Positions 57,112 through 64,000 of a DNA stretch of 64,000 nucleotides are shown piece after piece; the first letter of the stretch is position 1, and every line of letters starts with the position of its first letter. A program made the position numbers and the translations under genes. The notes beneath the pieces were generated by a model. The model did not search any database. It was not told the origin of the DNA and saw only the letters and a program-made list of their open reading frames with translations. The DNA is from Lithobates sylvaticus (taxonomy: Eukaryota; Chordata; Amphibia; Anura; Ranidae): assembly GCA_028564925.1 (NCBI GenBank), contig CM053026.1, positions 134,802,031-134,866,030 of the forward strand, written 5' to 3'.

Positions 57112-57373
57112 AACACAAAATGGGGGGGGGGGGAGTCAGCACCCACCTTCTACTTGCGCTATTGGGTTTTATTTTCTTTTTTTCTATTAAAATGTAGCAT
57201 GCAAGATACCAGGTCAATGCTGACCTGCTGTTTAAACCACAGATTCAATGGAGATTCTCCAGGCTGTCCTCCATATTGGTGCCAAATGCAGCATGTACTG
57301 CCTTGTTCAAACAAGAGTCTACATAGAGTATTATAAAAAGAAAGTTATCTATAGTGTGCTACACTTTAATTTC
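57112..57373. other. Spacer with G run
   Basis: A G run of about 13 at 57122-57134 lies just outside the palindrome. Nothing else was recognised. Confidence 0.5.
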
Positions 57374-57490
57374 ATACAGGATTATGTATAGCGCCAACAG
57401 TTTGCGCAAAGCTTTACAATATAAAGGAATATAATTCAGTTACAATACAATAAAATAAAAGAGGTTAAGAGGGCCATACTCACCCTAGGC
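57374..57490 (-). repeat. L2/CR1-like tail fragment, minus strand
   Basis: The minus strand reads TTGTAAAGCTTTGCGCAAAC, TGTTGGCGCTATACATAATCC, the same terminal motif as the plus-strand fragment at 24785. A short, 5'-truncated copy. Confidence 0.62.
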
Positions 57491-58376
57491 ACTGTTGCCC
57501 TGTACCATGCCTGGGACTGTCCCTACACCCCCAATGGTCTGTGCTTATATTGTGCCAGGGCAGAGCACATGAATGTCATCAGCTCTGATAGTCAGAACCC
57601 GGTGATCCCTGCTTTCATACTCAGTAAGTGCTCAGGAATCTGTTAAAGTGCTGTGATTTGGCACAGATAATAATCACACAGCTGTGTATAATGCCCATGC
57701 CCACCTCTAGCAGGCTAGGTTTACGACATGCTGAACTATGCCTGAGCAAGGGCCAGAGAAATCCTATTAGTCAACTGAACTGGACTTTGTGGATCAAATG
57801 TGCTCAGGCATGGTATGGATCACCTAGTGTAAGTACATCCCAATGCAGACACCACTTCCAAGAACCGGTAAGCCGTAATATATTATATTTTAGTTCTAGG
57901 GTTTGAATACATCTGAATTAAAAAAGTGTCCTACTATACTACTATAATTAGTATCGATTACTTGTATAAATATATACACACCATATCATTTTGTGTATTA
58001 CATGTCTGACATTGAATATTTTAAACTGCACTTGGCTTCAGCAATGATCACAAGCTATACTAAATCTGCCTTCTTTATCACAGCTAAATTCCTTTAAAGT
58101 AACATCTGCAAGGCCAGAAGAATCTCATGCTCACAATAACATTAAAGGTGATCTTTTTAACCTTCATTTATGCTCTAATTTATTAACATATGTTGAGTGT
58201 TGAGCTGCGGCGAGATGTTCACGTGCCTCGACATCATTAATGTAGGTAGCCTAAGGATTTAAAGATTATTGTGTGCTGCATTAGAGAAATTGTTGAATTA
58301 AGAACTGTCTCTAGGGGATAAAGTGGAACAGCTTCTTCACTTACTAGTAGGCATATGGCTATTTCCATTTTCAGAG
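57491..58376. other. Unique sequence to the left of the tandem duplication
   Basis: No repeat ends. 58140-58330 is of balanced composition and contains CATCATTAATG and other ATTA cores. It could hold a conserved non-coding element. Confidence 0.4.
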
Positions 58377-58612
58377 GCACAAGTAAAATGTAACACTGAA
58401 CAGTGCATAAGAAAAGTCACCTGAGCTGATGTTTTTTCACAGAAATACCTTATATATGTATATATTCATTGGCATTATCAGTGAATATTTATGCATTACT
58501 GAAAAGTATGAAAAATAAAAAGTAAAGCTCCAAAATATTCTTAAGCTGCTATACATTTGGATGGTACTTTCCTTGAGCAGGTAATGTTAAAAATCAAAAA
58601 AAAAATATTTTA

Positions 58613-58637
58613 CCCCCCCCCCCCCCCCCCCCCCCCC
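58613..58637 (+). repeat. Poly(C) tract
   Basis: About 25 uninterrupted C. The equivalent place in the second duplication unit (60804-60828) is interrupted by two A, one of the few differences between units. Confidence 0.85.
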
Positions 58638-58685
58638 AAAAAAGACTTATCATGATCCTGCTGGCCAGGAAAGTTATTCTCCCTG

Positions 58686-58985
58686 TAATGCCGCGTACAC
58701 ACGGTTGGAATTCTCGTCAGAAAAAGCTCTGATGGTTTTCCCGTCGGAATTCCGGCGGAATTTCGCTCAAACTGTCTTGCCTACACGGTCACACCAAATT
58801 CCAACGGAATAATAATTCCACTATAAAAGGGAAGTTTAATGCTTCTGAGCATCCATCGAATTGTTTCCGAGCATGCGTCGGAATTTTTGCGTGTTGGAAT
58901 TGCATACACACGATCGGAAAATCTGATGAAAAGCTCCCATCGGACTGTTTCCACCGGAAATTCCGACCGTGTATACGCGGCATAA
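58686..58985. mobile_element. Harbinger-like MITE in duplication unit 1
   Basis: The element 58689-58982 starts TGCCGCGTACACACGGTTGG and ends CGTGTATACGCGGCA, flanked by identical TAA triplets. About 294 bp, a short family member; most of its length is GGAATTCCG-type palindromic sequence. Confidence 0.82.
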
Positions 58986-59304
58986 TTGTTTTCTCCTGTC
59001 TCCCAAGAAAAAGGGTCAAGGACCAAACTTAAAAGGTCTGGCAGGTGGCAAGGTACATCAAGCCCATTAAATACTCTATATATTGCACTGAAAATATGCA
59101 TCCCTGGCTTCCTCTTCACCTATTATAATACTTAAAGTAAGAAGAACTGAAGTAAAAAAAAAAAAAAAAAAAATGATAAAGGATCACTAAAGAAAGGAGA
59201 ATCAGGTATAGAAATATAATTTTTTATTTTGAGTTGTTATCCTACACATTTCACATCAAATATTCTTCAGGACTTTGCAGTAGATGCATGCTATCTAATG
59301 CTAC

Positions 59305-59543
59305 TACAGGCATACCCCACTTTTAAGTACACAATGGGGTTTATTTACTAAAGCTAGAAAGTGCAAAATCAGGCTCACTTCTGCATAGAAACCAATGAGC
59401 TTCAAGGTTTTATTACCAAAGATTAATTGAACAAGCTGGGGATGGAAGCTCATTGGTTTTTATGCAGAAGTGAGCCTGATTTTGCACATTCTAGCTTTAG
59501 TAAATAAACCACATCATGTACTTAAAAGTGGGGTATGTCTGTA
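59305..59543. mobile_element. TA-flanked hairpin MITE, copy 2 (unit 1)
   Basis: The element 59307-59541 has left end CAGGCATACCCCACTTTTAA and right AAAAGTGGGGTATGTCTG, TA on both sides, colinear with the copy at 37801. Confidence 0.82.
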
Positions 59544-59984
59544 CAGTGGTAAATAACAGATTAACGTCAGCTCAAGATACTTTTTAACATAAACGTTAAA
59601 ACGTTCAGCAAACCAATGGCTGCAATAACACAAGACAGCAGGCATCTGCTTCAAAACTTGAAAGTCCCGAAGAAGGGGCATATGACTGTTGGATCAAAAT
59701 AAAAAAAATATACATATATTTTAATATACCTGATCATCCTACTGGTCCATTCTGCCAGTCCCCAAACAATGCATTAGGCCCCAGGGGTGTTTTGCATTGT
59801 GTATTACCTCTACTCCTCTTTTTACAGAAAAGAAAGAAGAACTGCTATAATTAAGAAGAAATATTCTCAAAAAGATGAAAAATCCTCTATACAGATAATG
59901 AGTGCTTTTTTACGCCTATCGGGTGCGCGCACATCAGCCACGTGCCCACCGCGGGTCCCGGGAACTCTATTTTCGCCAGTTTAT

Positions 59985-60184
59985 AGCGCAAAAATTAAAA
60001 ACCGCAGAGGTGAGCAAATATCACCAAAATAAAGCTCTATTTGTGGGAAAAAAAAGAACATCAATTTTGTTTGGGTACAATGTTGCACGACCGCGCAATT
60101 GTCAGCTAAAGCGAAGCAGTGCCGAATCACAAAAAATGCTCTGGTCAGAAATGGGGTAAAATCTTCCGGGGCTGAAGTGGTTAA
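59985..60184 (-). repeat. TTAACCACTTC family fragment, minus strand (unit 1)
   Basis: On the minus strand it starts TTAACCACTTCAGCCCCGGA at 60184 and continues through CCATTTCTGACCAGAGC, AGCTGACAATTGCGCGGTCG, ACAAATAGAGCTTTATTTTG and GCGCTATAAAC near 59985. The GC-rich piece at 59895-59985 (GGTGCGCGCACATCAGCC) may be a different element. Confidence 0.75.
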
Positions 60185-60353
60185 AGAAGTCTCGTCAGAA
60201 GGTGAAAAACTTGTTAGCCCCCTCATGTCCACACACATAATTCCCATACCATTGTGTTTCCAAGAAGATAATATTTTTTGTGTGTATGAAATTTACAAGG
60301 CCCAATCGCAGGCAGCGGAATTGAAATAATATGATCTGGACGTTTGACTTGAC

Positions 60354-60557
60354 TAATGCCCCGTACACACGAGCGGATTTTTCATCGGAAAAGTCTTGGA
60401 TGGTTTTTCTGACACAATTCCGCTCAAGCTTGGCTTGCATACACACGGTCACACAAAAGTTTGCTGAACTTTCGACCGTCAAGAATGCGTTGAGGTACAA
60501 CACTACGACGAGCCGAGAAAATGAAGTTCAATGCTTCCGAGCATGCGTCAAATTGTT
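60354..60557. mobile_element. Harbinger-like MITE truncated at the duplication junction
   Basis: Starts TGCCCCGTACACACGAGCGG after TAA, and is identical to the first half of the full copy at 62550. It stops at the duplication breakpoint, after which a filler of about ten bases (GTCAAACCGA) leads into unit 2. Confidence 0.85.
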
Positions 60558-60878
60558 GTCAAACCGAGCACAAGTAAAATGTAACACTGATCAGTGCATA
60601 AGGAAAGTCACCTGAGCTGATGTTTTTTCACAGAAATACCTTATATATGTATATATTCATTGGCATTATCAGTGAATATTTATGCATTACTGAAAAGTAT
60701 GAAAAATAAAAAGTAAAGCTCCAAAATATTCTTAAGCTGCTATACATTTGGATGGTACTTTCCTTGAGCAGGTATTGTTAAAAATCAAAAAAAAAATATT
60801 TTACCCCCACCCACCCCCCCCCCCCCCCAAAAAAAAGACTTATCATGATCCTGCTGGCCAGGAAAGTTATTCTCCCTG

Positions 60879-61178
60879 TAATGCCGCGTACACACGGTTG
60901 GAATTCTCGTCAGAAAAAGCTCTGATGGTTTTCCCGTCGGAATTCCGGCAGAATTTCGCTCAAACTGTCTTGCCTACACGGTCACACCAAATTCCAACGG
61001 AATAATAATTCCACTATAAAAGTGAAGTTTAATGCTTCTGAGCATGCGTCGAATTGTTTCCGAGCATGCGTCGGAATTTTTGCGTGTTGGAATTGCATAC
61101 ACACGATCGGAAAATCTGATGAAAAGCTCCCATCGGACTGTTTCCACCGGAAATTCCGACCGTGTATACGCGGCATAA
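60879..61178. mobile_element. Harbinger-like MITE in duplication unit 2
   Basis: The element 60882-61175 is the duplicate of 58689-58982, with TAA flanks. A few differences include CATCC in unit 1 and CATGC in unit 2 in the GAGCAT motif. Confidence 0.82.
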
Positions 61179-61497
61179 TTGTTTTCTCCTGTCTCCCAAG
61201 AAAAAAGGTCAAGGACCAAACTTAAAAGGTCTGGCAGGTGGCAAGGTACATCAAGCCCATTAAATACTCTATATATTGCACTGAAAATATGCATCCCTGG
61301 CTTCCTCTTCACCTATTATAATACTTAAAGTAAGAAGAACTGAAGTAAAAAAAAAAAAAAAAAAAATAATAAAGGATCACTAAAGAAAGGAGAATCAGGT
61401 ATAGAAATATAATTTTTTATTTTGAGTTGTTATCCTACACATTTCACATCAAATATTCTTCAGGACTTTGCAGTAGATGCATGCTATCTAATGCTAC

Positions 61498-61736
61498 TAC
61501 AGGCATACCCCACTTTTAAGTACACAATGGGGTTTATTTACTAAAGCTAGAAAGTGCAAAATCAGGCTCACTTCTGCATAGAAACCAATGAGCTTCAAGG
61601 TTTTATTACCAAAGATTAATTGAACAAGCTGGGGATGGAAGCTCATTGGTTTTTATGCAGAAGTGAGCCTGATTTTGCACATTCTAGCTTTAGTAAATAA
61701 ACCACATCATGTACTTAAAAGTGGGGTATGTCTGTA
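61498..61736. mobile_element. TA-flanked hairpin MITE, copy 3 (unit 2)
   Basis: The element 61500-61734 is the duplicate of 59307-59541, effectively identical by eye. Confidence 0.82.
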
Positions 61737-62177
61737 CAGTGGTAAATAACAGATTAACGTCAGCTCAAGATACTTTTTAACATAAACGTTAAAACGTTCA
61801 GCAAACCAATGGCTGCAATAACACAAGACAGCAGGCATCTGCTTCAAAACTTGAAAGTCCCGAAGAAGGGGCATATGACTGTTGGATCAAAATAAAAAAA
61901 ATATACATATATTTTAATATACCTGATCATCCTACTGGTCCATTCTGCCAGTCCCCAAACAATGCATTAGGCCCCAGGGGTGTTTTGCATTGTGTATTAC
62001 CTCTACTCCTCTTTTTACAGAAAAGAAAGAAGAACTGCTATAATTAAGAAGAAATATTCTCAAAAAGATGAAAAATCCTCTATACAGATAATGAGTGCTT
62101 TTTTACGCCTATCGGGTGCGCGCACATCAGCCACGTGCCCACCGCGGGTCCCGGGAACTCTATTTTCGCCAGTTTAT

Positions 62178-62377
62178 AGCGCAAAAATTAAAAACCGCAG
62201 AGGTGAGCAAATATCACCAAAATAAAGCTCTATTTGTGGGAAAAAAAAGAACATCAATTTTGTTTGGGTACAATGTTGCACGACCGCGCAATTGTCAGCT
62301 AAAGCGAAGCAGTGCCGAATCACAAAAAATGCTCTGGTCAGAAATGGGGTAAAATCTTCCGGGGCTGAAGTGGTTAA
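62178..62377 (-). repeat. TTAACCACTTC family fragment, minus strand (unit 2)
   Basis: Duplicate of 59985-60184, with the same start at TTAA (62374-62377) on the minus strand. Confidence 0.75.
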
Positions 62378-62546
62378 AGAAGTCTCGTCAGAAGGTGAAA
62401 AACTTGTTAGCCCCCTCATGTCCACACACATAATTCCCATACCATTGTGTTTCCAAGAAGATAATATTTTTTGTGTGTATGAAATTTACAAGGCCCAATC
62501 GCAGGCAGCGGAATTGAAATAATATGATCTGGACGTTTGACTTGAC

Positions 62547-62955
62547 TAATGCCCCGTACACACGAGCGGATTTTTCATCGGAAAAGTCTTGGATGGTTTT
62601 TCTGACACAATTCCGCTCAAGCTTGGCTTGCATACACACGGTCACACAAAAGTTTGCTGAACTTTCGACCGTCAAGAATGCGTTGAGGTACAACACTACG
62701 ACGAGCCGAGAAAATGAAGTTCAATGCTTCCGAGCATGCGTCAAATTGTTTCCGAGCATGCGTAGGAAATTTGCACGTCGGAATTGCTACAGACGATTGG
62801 AATTTCCGATCGGAACTTTTTCCGACTGAAAAATTGAGAAAATGCTCTCAATCTTTTGCTGGCTGGAATTCGGCCAGAAAAAGTCCGCTGGAGCATACAC
62901 ACGGTCGAATCGGTCTTTTGTTGGCCGAATTTTCGATCGTGTGTATACGGCATTA
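62547..62955. mobile_element. Harbinger-like MITE, full copy
   Basis: The element 62550-62952 starts TGCCCCGTACACACGAGCGG and ends ATCGTGTGTATACGGCA; flanking triplets TAA and TTA. Colinear with the copies at 28231 and 31985 in reverse (GTTGAGGTACAACACTACGA matches their core). Its first half is duplicated at 60357. Confidence 0.83.
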
Positions 62956-63713
62956 GACTCTTTTAGTAAATAATTCCCAAGATCATCCTATAAGGAAATA
63001 AATGGACCAAAATGTCTACAGCCCAACAAAAAAACTACTGTATGTTTCTTTTTGAACTGTCATTTCTTAGATTATAAGGGGATAGTTGTACATTTTTCTT
63101 TTTCATTGATACAACTAATGCTAGGATGTACAGTATGGTAAAATGTGAGTAAATGACCACCCTCCGAGTCAGCGTATAAGAAAAATGAACTTTCAAAAGA
63201 TGATAAAACTCAGTTATACAGTAAATTGCGCACTTATTGGAAGTCGGTGATCTTGTGTCATTTTACCTCTCTTAAGTTGATTCTGGGAACTGCAAATGAC
63301 TTTCTGGTCTACATAACAGTTAGGCAGTTTCATCTAAGAAATAATACGAATTGTTACTACTTTGAAAAAGGTCTGGGTTAGGATTTAATGAAGGGAAAAC
63401 GGTTTGGGTGTCTGCCTAGATTTTGTTTATTGGAGAATTGAAGTCATTATGTAGTTTGAAGTATAATGCAACAGTAAAGAATAGCATTCAAACGAGCCTT
63501 AGTAAAATCCAGTGAAACAGAACAGACATAAGGCAATTAGAAATGATATACATATGCATCACATCACTGAAAAGTCATGTAGTAATTAAAAGCAATACTG
63601 TTAATGAAATAACCTGATTTTATTAAAAGTGAAGATTTTATTTTAAAAAAGGGAATTACTACAGATTCCTAAAAACTCCACTGACTCTACTTTTCTTGCT
63701 AAGTAAGAAATAC
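62956..63713. other. AT-rich unique sequence
   Basis: No feature recognised between the duplication and the last MITE. Confidence 0.45.
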
Positions 63714-64000
63714 TTAAAGTGGATGTAAACCCACATTTTTTTATTTATTTTTTGATGTCATAATGTAGATAATAATATTTCCTTTCATTTAAGCCCAGTC
63801 TTGCCACACAGATTTACTCGAGGCCTGAGGCTCTTTCATTGTTCAGTTAGAGAAATCTTGACAAAGTCTTGAAAACTTTGTCAAAAACGCCCCCTTGCTG
63901 TGAGTGACAGGTGATTTACATATCTCCTGCACTAGCCTGAGACAGGTTATCATTAGATCCCTGGATGTTCTACTCTGCCCAGCTCTGACTACATACATGT
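63714..64000 (+). mobile_element. TTAA MITE, left end, cut by the window edge
   Basis: TTAA (63714-63717) is followed by AGTGGATGTAAACCC, a terminus typical of TTAA-target frog MITEs. The interior contains a hairpin (GACAAAGTCTTGAAAACTTTGTC) and GAGTGACAGGTGATTTACAT. The right end lies outside the window. Confidence 0.6.

Larger units (their letters stand above)
58377..60557 (+). repeat. 2.19-kb tandem duplication, unit 1
   Basis: Begins GCACAAGTAAAATGTAACAC and ends ATGCGTCAAATTGTT. The same sequence recurs at 60568-62750 in direct orientation with about ten point differences seen by eye plus changes in homopolymer length. It contains, in order, a Harbinger-like MITE, a TA-flanked hairpin MITE, a reversed TTAACCACTTC fragment, and the first half of another Harbinger-like MITE. 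No gene is included. Confidence 0.92.
60568..62750 (+). repeat. 2.19-kb tandem duplication, unit 2
   Basis: A repeat of unit 1 in direct orientation, offset by 2191 bases at the start and 2193 after the poly(C) tract. Its right end continues without a break into the rest of the Harbinger-like MITE (to 62952), showing that this boundary is the ancestral one. Confidence 0.92.

Noticed and set aside
59787-62956. Pairs of identical small frames 2193 bp apart
   Set aside because: Identity reflects the recent tandem duplication, not protein conservation. The frames lie within MITEs and TTAACCACTTC fragments.

Overview
This window looks like intergenic or intronic DNA from a frog, most likely a true frog (Ranidae). 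No protein-coding gene, rRNA, functional tRNA or CRISPR array can be supported. Open frames are short and mostly lie inside repeats: the longest, about 241 codons at 44312-45037 and 199 codons at 52432-53031, come from tandem repeats. The frog assignment rests on repeat families I recall from ranid and other anuran DNA: elements ending TGCCGCGTACACACG, long repeats starting TTAACCACTTCAGCCCC, a tRNA-derived SINE with an L2-type tail, and palindromes carrying a GAAACGCGT core. No search was run, so this is recognition and inference.

Non-autonomous DNA transposons dominate the annotation. (1) Eleven copies of a TIR element (TGCC...GGCA) next to TTA or TAA triplets, as expected for PIF/Harbinger-type insertion (14031, 28231, 31985, 32828, 35321, 40313, 52019, 58689, 60357 truncated, 60882, 62550). 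(2) Many elements bounded by TTAA (Kolobok or piggyBac type), including six copies of one family with AGTGGTTGTAAAG-like ends (18648, 19365, 29462, 41646, 42921, 44343). (3) Five copies of a longer TTAACCACTTC family (4062, 12534, 34531, and reverse copies at 59985 and 62178). (4) TA-flanked, Tc1/mariner-like MITEs (1020, 37801, 42303, 52478, 59307, 61500). (5) Three hAT-type MITEs with 8-bp target duplications (2332, 32676, 45818). SINE and L2-like tails lie at 24785, 30121, 41144 and 57374. No LTR retrovirus-like element was recognised.

Layout: 1-5.7 kb carries MITEs in AT-rich DNA; 5.7-12 kb is mostly unique; 12-15 kb holds a long TTAACCACTTC copy and a 981-bp foldback element; 18-25 kb is dense in MITEs and hairpins; 26.3-26.8 kb is a microsatellite block; 28-36 kb contains several nested insertions, the best being a three-layer nest at 34531-36216; 37-46 kb has more MITEs; 47.4-47.7 kb is a degenerate minisatellite; 51.6-53.1 kb is a mosaic including a GC-rich 30-bp repeat; 56.5-57.1 kb is a 590-bp near-complete palindrome; 58.4-62.75 kb is a nearly identical 2.19-kb tandem duplication, with a further MITE beginning at the right edge.

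The most notable points are the recent 2.19-kb tandem duplication, the nested insertions that show relative age and target choice, the giant palindrome and its GAAACGCGT core shared with two other palindromes, and several repeat-free stretches that may hold conserved regulatory elements (for example 54180-54640, 25590-26040, 43560-43975).
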